Source: Aphelenchoides besseyi
Lineage: Eukaryota > Nematoda > Chromadorea > Rhabditida > Aphelenchoididae
Direction of reading: 5' to 3'
Length of the DNA stretch: 64,000 nucleotides
NCBI GenBank assembly: GCA_024699855.1
Contig: JAMPIQ010000002.1
Location: 13,268,001-13,332,000 of the forward strand
The position numbers were made by a program, and so were the translations under genes. Position 1 is the first letter of the stretch; the number at the start of each line of letters is the position of its first letter. The notes under the pieces were generated by a model. It did not search any database, was not told the DNA's origin, and was given only the letters and a program-made list of their open reading frames with translations. Positions 21,909 to 34,000 of this stretch are shown here, one piece after another.

Positions 21909-22275
21909 TCATACTGAGAGAATAGTTTCTGGAGCACTAAAAAATGTTATAAAGTACATTACAGGTTCAACTTACTATGTACCCCCTTTGCAATTTTTAT
22001 GAAATTCGTCGACAAATAAAGAAGACTTGTGTTCTTTCCGATCTGCGTATTCCAAGGTCAATCTAAGGAAGTTTCGAATTGGATCATCCACATGCTGAAA
22101 TTTTGTTCTCTTATTATTGCTTTTTGAATAAACTACTTACCTGACGAAAAGATTCTGTATAGATTTCAAAACCAATAGCTAAAGTTGCAGTTGATATTGC
22201 TCGTTGATTTGATTGCCAAATCTCGTCGGTTCGAGTTTTTAAGTCCATTAATTCATTGAATTCAGCAGAAGCCTC
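21909..22275 (-). pseudogene. Orphan C-terminal exons of an unrecognised gene
   Basis: Three minus-strand exons join in phase across GTAAGT introns and end at a TGA (21909-21911). They encode about 90 helical residues, including LKTRTDEIWQSNQR, FEIYTESFRQ, HVDDPIRNFLRLTLEYADRK and SLFVDEFHKNC. An acceptor at 22276 shows that more exons belonged upstream, but the next 3 kb on that side is a LINE. I do not recognise the family. It is either the tail of a gene whose large intron holds the LINE or a fragment cut off by it. Confidence 0.4.
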
Positions 22276-22369
22276 CTTAAGAGTAGAATGTACAACAACA
22301 AGTTACAAGTTACCAGTTTATTCGTTTCAATCAACTATCAATACAATGTGAAATAAGAGGCAGGTTGGA

Positions 22370-24036
22370 TTAAATGATAAGTTGATGCGAATACTTCGAC
22401 CTCTGTTTCCATTCGCTCCGGTCTTGGGCGATTTGTGGCCATGACGTTCCCATCGTGCGCTCCAAGTCTTTTCGCCATCTATCAGCAGGTCTTCCAAGTG
22501 GACGTTTGCAATTAAATGGTCGCCAAAAAGTGGTTTTGGTCGTCCATCGATTGTCATTCCGTCGTGCCACATGTCCGGCCCATCTGAGTTTTCTTTGAAG
22601 AGCGTCTTCCACCGCATCTTTGAATTGCGTTTGTGCTCGGACGTTTTCGCTTCGGATTTTGTCGCGAAGTCTGATGCCAAGGACGCGGCGTTTCATCGCA
22701 CGTTGAGTTGTTGTCAACTTTGTACGTTCGGATTTGCGCATTGTCCACGTTTCAGACCCGTAGTTCAGAGCCGGAAGAACCATCGAATTGAAGAGTTGCG
22801 CACGTATTTTGGTGTCCGTTGTCGTTTTCAGCACTTCTTGGATGTTTTTGAATCCAAACCAAGCGGCTGATCGTCTTCTTCGGATTTCACCGTCGATCTT
22901 GTGATCTTCGGTGATTTCCTGACCTAAATAAATGTACTTGCTTACCCGTTGAATTGGTTCATCGTTGAGTTTGATGTTTCCCTCTCTGCAACTCGGGTTT
23001 GCCATGAACTGCGTTTCTTCCGGTTGATGCGAAGTCCGATTTTTGCACCCGCAACATTGAGTTCGTTGAGCATCGATTCGGCGGTCTTGATGTCATGTGC
23101 GAATAGGACGATGTCATCGGCAAATCGAAGATGGTGCAGTTGTTCTCCATCAATTCGAATGCCATAGTGGTCCCAATCCAACTGACGGAAAACGTCTTCC
23201 AGAGCAGCAGTGAAGAGCTTCGGTGAAATGGTATCACCTTGTCTCACACCGCGTCTCACCGGAACTTCTATTGGATCATAGAAGAGTTGGAAGGTTGTTG
23301 AGCAGACGGAGTTGATGTTTCGTAGAGTCCGAGTGTATTTCTTGGCGATGTTCTGGTGGATCAAAGCGTTGATAACAGCGTTTATCTCCACAGAATCAAA
23401 GGCCTTCTCGTAGTCTACAAAAACCACACAGAGTGGGATTTTAAACTCACGACAACGTTCCATAACTTGGTTGATCGTCTGAAGATGGTCCGTTGTAGAG
23501 AATCCAGAACGGAATCCGGCCTGTTCGCGTGGTTGTTCGGCATCCAATTGCGTTGTAATCCGATTGACCAGAATCTTCGTGAAGAGCTTGTAGACCGTTG
23601 GCAGAAGTGCAATCGGTCGGTAGTTCCTGAGGTCCTCAAGATCGCCTTTCTTTGGGAGAATGACGGTTCTTGAAGACTTCCATTGAGTCGGTACATTCTC
23701 TTCACGAAGACACTCGTTGAACAGCCCTGTCAAAATGGTTAAGAGTTTAAACCCACCGTTTTTCAACATTTCGTTCGTTATTCCGTCTGGTCCTGGAGCT
23801 TTGTCGTTCTTCAGGCTTTCCAATGCCGCTCGAACTTCGGAGATGATTATGTCCGGAATTGGCTCTTCATCTCGTGAATCCTCTACCAATCGAACATCCA
23901 TTTTAGAGGCGAAAAGATCTGTGTAAAAATCTCGACATCTTCTTTCAATTTCTGATCTCTTGGTTAAGGTTAAACCATCTTCGGCTTTCAGTGCTCGTAA
24001 CGATCCGAGTTGTTGACGGAGTTGTTTCTTGCATTT
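22370..24036 (-). pseudogene. LINE reverse transcriptase part, with a frameshift
   Basis: This is the reverse transcriptase and C-terminal domain of the RTE element. From 24036 to about 23015 the frame matches the endonuclease frame; the FADD box is near 23110. At about 23011-23020 a missing base moves the reading to the frame of 23005-22370, which encodes the conserved C-terminal segment (YIYLGQEIT, LNYGSETWTM, RWAGHVARR). Restoring the single base would give one continuous reading, so inactivation is recent. Confidence 0.85.
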
Positions 24037-25254
24037 CTACAGACTTTGACGTTTTTGTGCGGCATCAACTAGCTTCTGCAAACGAAAGTTATTGAAGTCG
24101 TTCTTTACCTCTCGTCGAATAAGTTTGGACAATTCTACGAACTCGACTGGATTGATTGTTCGATCCATCTCTTTACGTCTTTTGAGCAACAAGTGTGTAT
24201 TCTCATTAACGCGTGAGGGACGTTGTAGCTTGGCAACTGATGCGGCATCGATACAGGATTGAAGTTGGTTCTGAAAATATGTGAACTTATCTGTTAATGA
24301 ACCGCCCAGGTCCCAATTCCTGATTTCAATTTCATTGTGGAGCTTTTCAACGTCTAATGTGCGGGATTTTTGAAAGATCTTCCTTCGTCTGTTGAGCATT
24401 GGAAGATTGAGTGTAAAGCGTACTGGACGGTGGTCAGATTCATTGAGACGTCCAATGTATTCGATGTTTGTGACCACACTTCGATCGTCAATGAGTCCAA
24501 AGTCAATTTCGTGTCGGTACTTGTTTCCATTAGCGTCTCGTTTTATCGATTTCCACGTCCATCGTTTTGTCGCGTTCTTCTGAAAAAAGCTGTTAATAAT
24601 GAAGAGACGTTGACCTTCTGCAAAGTCAGCCAACATGTCACCATTATCGTTCCAGTCGTTTCCAGTGAATGGTCCGATGTATCGATGGTTTGAAGTCCGA
24701 GGGCCCAGTTTGCTGTTGAAATCGCCCATTACCAACTTATGCGATGCAGGTTGGTCTAGGACGTCGCGAACATCGTCGTAAAACTGTTCAATGTCTTCGG
24801 TGTCGTAACCAGAGTGTGGTGCATACACTTGAACGATGAGCAGAATCTTCTTTGGGCTGAGTCGAAGCTTCAACGTGGCAATTCTCGACGATTTAATGTC
24901 AACTTCCATGATGCAATGTGCAACACGGCGGTTGACAATAAATCCCACTCCTCCAATGCGTCTTTGTCCTTCTCCCGATCCAATGATGAGTTCGTCGCCC
25001 GATTCGGTCCATGTTGTGCGAGATTCCAAACGAGCTCTTGTTTCGCAGAGTCCAATGATGTCGTACTTGAAGCGGTGGAGCGAGCGAAGTTGTTCCATAA
25101 GCAGGTTCTTGCGTGAAGCATCTTCAATTCCATTCTGCAGATTGTACGTCAAGACGTGCAAGCGCTGCGAGGCACTCAATCCATGGCGGTTTTGTTCTGC
25201 AGGTCCGTTTGAAGCCCGGTTCGTCCTTGTGCCTGTAGAACGTCGTTGCTTCAA
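24037..25254 (-). pseudogene. LINE endonuclease domain part, ended by a premature TAG
   Basis: This is the N-terminal 405 codons of the RTE element. The exonuclease-endonuclease-phosphatase fold motifs are present: LTYNLQNG start, CETRAR, a GDFN metal site and SDHRP at the end. The frame stops at a TAG (24037-24039) and continues at once in the same frame into the reverse transcriptase, so the stop is a point lesion, not a natural end. Confidence 0.85.
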
Positions 25255-25392
25255 AACGCCAGTGCGGACCTTCTTTGGTCGAGTCGTAGCATAATAAATT
25301 TTTTTTGTCCACTTGCGGGTTGCTAGCCCTGGAGCAGACCGGATGCATTTTTACGTCTTACCCAGGACGGGTTTTTAATCAGAGCTTTCAAA

Positions 25393-25707
25393 ATGAGTTG
25401 GATTAGAAGAGCAGTTAAACGCGCTATTGAAAAAGGAGCGAAGTTGCTGTTCAGCTGTGAACGCAACTTCATGAAACAGTTACGTGGTTCTTCGAAGGCC
25501 AAGTGTGTGAATGGCGAATGGAAACCACCGATTTCGCATTGTATTAGACTCAGTAGAAGCAACGGCCACTTTTGTGCAACTTTTTCACACCTCTTGGTGT
25601 GTCTAGTGATTGGAGCCGTTTTTTTTCGCTCAATCTTACAAGCGTTCGGCTCAACTCAGTTTTGTGAGGCAGCCGTCGACTTTCGAAGTGTCGACCGAAG
25701 ACTTTGA
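25393..25707 (+). pseudogene. Sushi (CCP)-like exon fragment
   Basis: The frame contains GAKLLFSCERNF, LRGSSKAKC and NGEWKPPISHC, the spacing of the end of a sushi/CCP module with its Gly, Trp and two Cys. It begins just outside the LINE 5' end; the rest of the frame looks non-coding. No signal peptide or neighbouring sushi exon was seen, so it is probably a gene remnant. Confidence 0.35.
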
Positions 25708-25959
25708 ACCGCGGAAAGACCATCGATCGAGTCTTCGTTCTTTTTCTTCGCGTGTTTGTCGGCATTGTTTACAAGGCGCTTAGATAGTGTGAGAACAATT
25801 CCATTGTATCCCTCACTTAGTTTTTGTTGTTATCTGCGCCAACTTCTCATTTCCGGTTGTTTCTTAAAGATCACCTCTACGTGTTGGCGCGAAAACTCCG
25901 ACTTACGTGTTATATCGTGAACTTTTTATTTGCAGCCTCTGTTTTATCCCAAACTCGCC

Positions 25960-26270
25960 ACCAAAATGAACAGCAACGTCCGAGACAACAATGACGAACT
26001 CCCGCCGTTCGCGTCGTCGTCTCGTAGAATGTACTTTGAATGTATAATGTAAGTATTTTGGGGCTCGTTATCATCCAAAAATTTCAAACCAACTTACAAA
26101 AGGATTCAAAGTTTTGACGATTACAGCGCCCACCGGACTAACAGATTTCATGACCAAACTTGCTTTGGGTCCCAAGAGGTTCAAGCCCATTAAGACGTCA
26201 CCTGAGTTTTCAGATGCAGTTGAAATTGCTTCTAAGAGTGTCGATGTATTCAGCTAAAGACGACTTTGTT
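25960..26270 (+). other. Coding-like small ORFs, structure unclear
   Basis: An ATG at about 25966, following a TTTGCAG acceptor by about 30 nt, opens 28 codons to a GTAAGT donor. A second open stretch, about 26050-26270, with LTDFMTKLALGPKRF and SPEFSDAVEIAS, looks coding but is in another frame and has no start. They might be parts of one gene damaged by nearby repeats. No family recognised. Confidence 0.25.
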
Positions 26271-26469
26271 TACACGATTATTATTAACACGTTTACCATT
26301 GCTGTTGTGTGGAAGAGATGTAGTTCTTTGTGTCAAATACAACCAAATGATTACTGGCAACGCAAACATTATGACGAATGACACTTGTAATGACTGGTTG
26401 CAGTCAGTTACACTGTGCAATATTGTTGATCACACCTGACCGCTAGAGACGATCAAACTAAGAAGTGGT

Positions 26470-27800
26470 TTATCTCAATAAACGCCCTTTCAACAACTTT
26501 GTCTGGACTTTTATATGGCGGCTTCTTGGGCTGGAATGTGCATTAGTGAAGGCGTTAATGTAGTCGCCCACTCTTTTTTCTGTGATTTCACGAACAACAC
26601 CCTTGTGATAAGGAAGTGTATTGTGAAAAAAGTAAAATTTTAGTTCGTTTGTACTCACTTCTTTGTCCTTCAGAAAATGCCATTGGAGTAGCAGCAAACT
26701 CGAAGTAATGCGTTTCGATTCTCTTCCTTTTTGACCGGGATAATATTGATCGTTAACCAAGTGGTCGTAAACCAAAATTTATTAGAACACTCGGCTCAAT
26801 CAGTCCGCCAACGGCTCGCGTGTTGAAAGAACGCGTCGTTGATGCGAACGGAAGATGTGGGACTGAACGCCAGCGCTTCTCAGCCGGGTCTTTTATGTCC
26901 GCGATCTAATGGATCGCGGACACTTTTTGCTCATTGTAACCTTTTTGAACTTCAGTCGACTGTCCGCTGTTCCGCGTTAAATGAAAAGTGATTTATTGAG
27001 AAGAAGTGTAAAATCTCTGTTAGGTAGACTTCGTTCCAAATGAACCCCGTCGCCTAGAGGCCCAAAGCGCGCTACTTTGGCCTTCTTCGGCGGGTTCTTG
27101 AATCCCACGGTCGATAAACGGGCAAGTTTATTCGGCCATGAAATTAAATCGATAACAATACAAAAGGGCCGTAGCCTTAAATAATACAACAAGGGCTCCG
27201 CCTTAAGGCGGAGAATTATTTTGGTGTACGATCCGTATCGTACAGAAGGGCAAAAAAGAACGTTAAGTCGTTCGGTTTTATAACGCACGGGACGTGAGGG
27301 TGCCCATTAGTTGAAGAGCTAATGGACGATCAGCGGATTCCGTGGGATCCGCTGTCCGCAATAAATTGAATAGACAATGAAAATAACTTTATTCGAATAC
27401 GAGCAAACTTCGTTCAGCGACTCAACGCCAGACCGCTGATGCGATCCACCGTTCGGAGAGTCGAATGAAGTGATAAGAAAAAAGGTAGCTATTCCACGGC
27501 CCCTTCTCTCTTTTTATATCCGCTGCGGTGTTGCAGCGGACACCGTGGACATCAACCATTGTTTATTTGCTTTGAACTTCGATCGTCTGAGAGAACGTTC
27601 ACGTGAAAAGGCTGCCGACTCTTACTCATCGTTATTCGAGAAAAGTTCAAAACTTATTAGTGCCTGTCAAACAGACAATTTCAAATGGTTTATCTATTGT
27701 TTAAAAAAGTTGGCTTTCTTATCCACTCGCCTCTCGAGTCGCTATTTTGAGGCCGAAAGTCGATTTAACGGCTTGAGGATGATAAGAAAAAAGTGAACGT
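26470..27800. repeat. Hairpin-rich tract with repeated TTTATT units
   Basis: This region holds at least six perfect hairpins: 26896-26922 (11 bp stem, 5 nt loop, then a T run), 27196-27213 (18 nt palindrome), 27226-27243, 27304-27325, 27332-27353 and 27519-27540. TTTATT motifs with similar flanks recur near 26780, 26990, 27127 and 27390, and a GATAAGAAAAAAG direct repeat occurs at about 27473 and 27779. Two stretches (26780-26860 and 27400-27470) look like diverged copies of one module. Frames here show no domains. It looks like a compound mobile or replicating element, type unknown. Confidence 0.4.
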
Positions 27801-28090
27801 CTTTTGGCGTGGCAAAGATCTTTTTGTGTGTCGTCATTTGCTTCTACGAAAGCGAAGGCCGAGTACCTTGGAAGTGTTTGAAACAAAGAAAGGTGAGATT
27901 TGACTGGCATCTGGGCTTATATCCTTTTGTCAGTGGGAAGGAGGGATATCGATTTCGTGTCTTAAACGTTTATTATCACTTCAAATCAATGGATTTCGCT
28001 CGCACTTTCCAGATACATTGCTGAACATGTTTTCTTGATTGACATCAGACTTCTAAAGAATGTAAGTTTATTCAACAATAAACAACAGAA
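27801..28090. other. Intergenic, 3' flank of unc-79
   Basis: This short stretch holds the AATAAA-rich 3' region of unc-79 on the minus strand. No gene is supported. Confidence 0.4.
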
Positions 28091-31000
28091 CTAAACGTTG
28101 TAGAAAGGCGATGCAGCAGAAGTTTGCAGTTCAATTTGCGAGATTTTATATCGAACCTTCTTCAGCCACGGCTGCAATGGTTGAGCGTCGATGGGCGGCT
28201 GGTTTTCACAGGCGTCAAGTTTGATTCGCAGTTGACTGGGAATCTGAGCGTGGTAGACAGTAAGAATCGGTTGCCACATAGGATACAATTGACAGAGCGT
28301 AGCGCTGTTACATTGCTGTAGAGCCTGCATTGTGTTCACAAAATGCAAATTGACCATATCGGCAAGCACCTTGGAATGTGCCAACAACTGTAAAATAGCC
28401 GGTGTTACTCGGGACCAGAAGTCAACAATGTTTTCTGGTGCTCGTATCGAATCCTCGTTCATTGTTGCCGCCTTCTCACAATAAACAGTCCACAATTGAC
28501 AGAGATGAAAGGCGTGAAACAGAGCGGACATATGCACCACTGATTGTTTTGATTGATCGGCAAATCCAGCCAGAACAAAGTGAATATAGTCGGCCATATG
28601 ATTCGAGCAATTGATGGGTACCGGAAAACAGTCCTGAGTTGAATGCAGCGCGCCAAGTAATAGCCACGATAAAATCCGAACGTTTGTTACCGATTCGGCA
28701 AACGCTCCCGGAACGGCTTGAGTGACGTTCGGTGGTGACAGAAGCCATGGTATGAAACGTCCAACAGTTCGATTGTCTCGTGCCGCCGGTCGGCTCATTT
28801 CCAGTGCGAGAATCTGAGCCAATCCGGCTTTCAAATCGCCGCCCATTCGATCGCTATTTGTTTGCTTCTGAAAACTGGATTTGTTATTCAGACCTTGTGA
28901 TTATAAACCTTGAGTTTGGAAAGTACATGCAGATCCGCAATGAATTCGAGAATCTCGCTGAGAAACGGTCGAACAGATTCCGAAGCTCCGGTGTTGAATT
29001 GGTCGACGTCTGTGATTTCTTCGGGAATTTCTTCTCCAAAGTCTTGCAAAATGAACTGAACGATTGTCATGTAATTGGGCTCAACGAATTCGCAACGAAA
29101 TTTGATTGCGTGAATCATCTCTGTTACAATCGCTCTTGTCAAACATTGTTTATCGCGTTCACGGTGCAACGAGCGATTGCAGATGGAGCAGATGGAAAGA
29201 AGATCCGAGAGTTCTACTTTGCATTCGTGCAATGCTTCAGTCAACCATTTGCTGTACGACTCGACCATCATGATGCTGCTTTTGAACGAAGAAAATCCTT
29301 GAACTCTCATCACACTCGACATAACAACAATCAAACTCTTAAACTCGGTCGTAATCGGTGCTCGACCTCCATTTCCCGTGTTGCTGTTTTCTGTGCCTAA
29401 CTGAAAATCAAACAAATGGACAGTCGTAGTGATTTCACGGAGATCAATGTACCTGTGAGTAGTATTTTCGGAAAAAAGCTTCTAACTGAGTGACCACCGT
29501 ACTCCAATTGCTGACGTACGAATCCAAAGGCACGTGCTGAATGTAAGCGGAAAGATTGTGAAAGATTCTCGCTAATTTGAGCGTCCAGTTTTCCATAATA
29601 TCGTCAAGTAAGTATTGAATCAGCGCGACCGGCGAAAGTTCGGTGAAGTCGATTAGCGAAGTGCAGATCGTCTGCCAAAATGTAAGCGGATTCTCAATTT
29701 TCGAGTCAAACAATTGAATTGCAATTCCACTTGTCGAGAACTAAAAATTGTTGTTGAGTGAAGTATAGCAACAGACGACTTACTTGATGAATTATAACTC
29801 GAAACAATTGTTTGGCCACACTTTGACTGTTTCCCGGCACAAAAACATTGGCTTCATTCCACGGAAACACAGGATAGTTAATGTAACTGCAATGACATTA
29901 GAGCCTTAATTGTTAGGATCTTACTTTGCAACCGCTTTGAAGACACGAAACAACACCGGCGCCGCCATTGCAGATTCTCGATGAAGAAAAGTAGACAGAA
30001 CGACCAGACACATGCTAATTGTCTCCTCATCGAATGTCTCAATTGGTTCGTTGCAAAAGCTGCAGGCCAAACGAACACATTCAGCTCGAATAAGTTTTTT
30101 ACGTTTTCGCGGTTTTGTTCGTTGTTTTCGTCTCGACGAACCTAGAAGACCGAGTTTGTTGCTCGAAAGCGACAAACGATCCCCATCCTAGAAACAACGA
30201 TTCTATACGTTTAGCTATGTTATTTTTACCGTTGAGGCCGGAGGTTCGACAATTGCCGGTTGAGTATGCGAAGCTTGAACGGGACGTGTTTCCTGAGCAA
30301 TTGTCAATTGAAGTTAAAGAAACTTGTTCTCACCGTTGTAATTGTAATTAAATGTGATCCCGAAGCTGCACGCGACCCTCTTAAGCTCTCGGGTCGCAAG
30401 ATGTTCGTCCTCTCCGTTTCAGTGTCTACGATTGTTGATACACTTCCGGCTGTTGGCGTGATTGTCGCATCGTCATCTTCTTCGTGAATCACTCGCTCTT
30501 CAGATCCACTCTCTGAAGAATCGGACCACTCCGCAAATTCCACAGGATAAACTTCTTTTGACGTACATCCGTTCACATGTACATGACACTCCACTGTTGC
30601 AATGACCACTAGAACCAATTTAGCGACGAGATCGCTAATTGGCGGCGTATCGAAACGGTACTGAATCGTGAATTCAGAAGTTAACAGAAATTCTCTGGCT
30701 TACTTTGTACAAAATCAACAGCAATGTGTGCAACCAACTGTGACGCAATGGAAGACTTAATAAGTTAAGCGAATAGTCGGCACTTGACTGATCACTTGCA
30801 AACTTTTGTGGTGATGGCAAGTGAAGTAGCAATTGGAGAATAATGGGAAGCATCTAAATGAAAACTTGTATACCTATCTTCTGTTCTTGTTAATTACTTG
30901 ATTTCCAATCATCAAGTTATTGTCTAAGATTTCAGGCAAACCGGACATAAATGCATTGCTAACTGCCGCTCTTCGCAAACGATAAGGTGGAATAGTAAAA

Positions 31001-34000
31001 CATTTTTCCGAGCTGCTATAGCCAAGTAAAGTGTTAAAATGCCGTAACAGTACGCTCTGCTTCTTGGCAGTTGCTTTTTCGTCGGCGGAATTGCTTTTCT
31101 TGTTACAAAGAAAATGAACGAAAAGAGCAACAGTCAAATAGATGGTATGTCGTTCGGGATTTTCCATGTCAACAACGCGATTCAACAACAAACACAAATT
31201 ACTTTCTTCATCGGTAAATTCACGTAAGCGGCCATAATGTCCGGAACCTACATCCTACAAGTGATAAGATAATCGATAATGACTCCTGACCTTGCTGTGA
31301 TATTGGACCGCCCGGATTTGTTACTTCCGTTACAAGGCCATCGACTAAAAAATGGTGTTATTCGTAGAAAGATGTCCAAAGATAAACCGAATTGAAAACT
31401 GTTAAACGACAGCGTGCAATAGAATGATAGTGGAAATGAATTCCGAAGAACAAGAAAGATTACTGCAGTAAGTTATTGTGTTGGAAGAACTAGTGCCCAA
31501 AGAGTTGGAAATGAAAGTGAACTCGTGAAGTGCACAGCAATTGTTTGTTTACGATAAGTTTTGTTAGAACGCACTAAATGTCAGCTTGTGAATTCACAAA
31601 CACGTGCAAAAAACCTGTTGAAAGATACCCTAAAGTGCATGTGTTACTATTCTACGAAAGAAATAGCCAGGAAATGTTTTTTTAACTGCTACCGTACACG
31701 GAAATGCTGTGGTGGCTACTGGTGAGTTTGTACGCGACGAGAGAATCAAATTAGACGAATCATGACCTGCACTCAAATAGAGATCTGGAGAAGTGGCACG
31801 TGAACGTATAACGTTTATTGGTGTCAATGCGGAAAGTCGTTCAGTTATGTGCTTGAAAGCATTGACTACTCGTACCATCATCAGAACTTTTCGCAGTTTC
31901 ACTCTCGCTGAATCGACTCCAAACGTTGCTCCGCGACGTCCACGATTTCTGACGAATTGTTGAGCTTGTCGTCGTTCCGCTTCAGATTACAAAGAATAAT
32001 AATTCAGAAGCCAAACCATTTACTATTAAAAAGTCAACTCTCAAAAACGTTTTGTGCTCAGTGCTGAACCGCAACCCTGTGCTTTTATGGTTAATCTTTT
32101 GCGTTATTTTGTCCATCAAATAAGCGAACTTCAATCAACAAAACTAAACAACTCGAATGCAACCGTAACCAAAACGTCGATACAATAAACTTGAGGGCTT
32201 GAAATTTCAAATTTGCAAAACTCGGAGAAACTTTCAAATTGCTGGGCAATACGAATCGAAGACATTAACCAACCTTTTTCTATTTTTGCGTTTGTTGTCA
32301 ACTGATGTTTCAACGAGTTTTCACGTAAACTTTTGACTATCGATCTGACAGACGAGGCTTCATTCAGCGATTGTCGAGCTTTGGTAACTTTGCGTTGATA
32401 AAGTTCGCTCATTGGATCGGTGTGTAGAAGATCTAAACTTCGAAATACGAAGCTATGTTCCGCTCATCTACTCACCCTGAACAAACCCATGTTCACCTTG
32501 TTGACATTTCAACTGTGCTTCAATAGCCAAAGTCTCAAAACGTTGAATGAAAAAGTCCCAAGAGAAAATGTTCTCCTCGGGAACAATTGTCGTGAGAAGT
32601 ATAATTCGACTTATTATCAACGGTCGATCCAAAATACACGAATCGAATTGCGACTCCAAACAAAAGCATATAATCTAAACAAAAAATGTGATTGAACATC
32701 AATTGATCATTACATTTAACGAAGCCGATGGCATGGCTTGAATGGCAAGAATGGCACGTTGAGCAACTGCAGGATTCGGATCGTTGACTGAGACAATTAG
32801 ATGAGAGAAAGCACAACTCAAACACGTTTGAAGAAGTTTGTTTGCTTTTATGGGCTTCGGAATGATCAAATGTGCAAGAACGTAAACACGTTCGACTAAA
32901 TCGATGTAAATCTTATTCATAGGTTTCGTTTACCTGCTCTAAATCGAACTTCCCAAGCATCTGAAGTGAAGTCCCGATTCACGGTATTCCAAAAAACTTC
33001 TTCTCCACACGGCAAGCTGATTGCGTGGATAATAAGCGGAACAGCCAATTGGGCAACTTGAGCGTAATGAGATTTCAGCAAACCCCAAAGTTTCGGAATC
33101 AACAAGTTCTCTTGGGCCCAAATTAAGAACCCGCGGTTCTCGTTCTTTGCGTTACTCAACGCCTCACAATGAAGACACAAGTATTTCAGAATGTAAAGTA
33201 GGAAATATTGAACGTCCGGATCGATTTCACGATCGATGTTCTAAACACAACGTATAATTTTTGGTTGAGACAAGTTACCATTAGAAGTGCATAAACGAAT
33301 TGAAGTTGTGGGGGAAGTTGATCGATGTTGAAGTGAAAACGACCAACGGATGTGTCCCAAAATGCGGTTCGATTTGGACGTGACTGCGACGGTGTGTTTC
33401 TGAGACTATCAATCAAGGTTTCTGTAATTATCTGACAGGTTTCATGGCCAAGATCCGAATCAGTGAGAGTCACTTGTTGTGCTGTTGCCGTTTCGACTTC
33501 TTCAGAAGGTAAAATCCCCACGAATTCATCGGCGGTTGCTTCTTCCTGTTGACTTGCATGCACACTGCTCAAATACTGCAAATTGGACAACCGATTTTGT
33601 TCTCGCCATTGAGGTTGTGCCGCTTGTGTTTGAGGATCAATCGAAAACAAAGGACTTGTGACTGAAAAGAAGACATTTACGGTTAATCGTTTTATCGATA
33701 ATTAACCCGATGTTGCCAAGATCGAGGGATTACGAGGAGACGTTGTATTACTTAAATGCGATGGAGTTGTTATCGAGTCGCTCATTTGCGCCTCAGCAAG
33801 CCAATCGTTGTGATTGTAGTCGCCTACTTCGATCCTGATTTCGTCCGGTGGACACAACTGTTCAGTCAATTGCATAATGATCTGAAATATCTCTTCTTTG
33901 TATGCAACTTTATTGTCTTATACCTGATATAGAAAAGCGGCTTGTTGACAACGAATACAATCGGAAAATTGATCGGTTTCCGGATTCTGACAAGAGTGAG

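Larger units (their letters stand above)
22320..25360 (-). mobile_element. RTE-type non-LTR retrotransposon (LINE), nearly intact
   Basis: One long reading frame from about 25254 down to 22370 encodes an endonuclease-reverse transcriptase of the RTE clade. The N-terminal apurinic endonuclease shows LTYNLQNG, GLCETRARL, VMGDFNSKLG and SDHRPVRFTL motifs. The reverse transcriptase shows QAGFRSGFSTTDHL, RQGDTISPKLF and the RFADDIVLF catalytic box. A C-terminal part carries YLGQEITED and GRPADRWRKDL. Two lesions interrupt it: a TAG in frame at 24037-24039, between the endonuclease and RT, and a one-base shift near 23011-23020. Otherwise the frame is open for about 950 codons. The ends are not exactly placed; no target-site duplication was identified by eye. 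It transcribes in the same direction as the orphan exons at 21.9-22.3 kb. Confidence 0.92.

Noticed and set aside
26160..26200. B-box-like GGTTCAAGCCC suggesting a tRNA
   Set aside because: No A box, cloverleaf or acceptor stem could be paired around it.
27470..27796. 108-codon frame with identical MIRKK ends
   Set aside because: The matching ends come from a direct DNA repeat; codon use and composition do not look coding.
28780..29400. 206-codon plus-strand frame over unc-79
   Set aside because: It is a shadow of the minus-strand unc-79 exons, which have clear homology and splicing.
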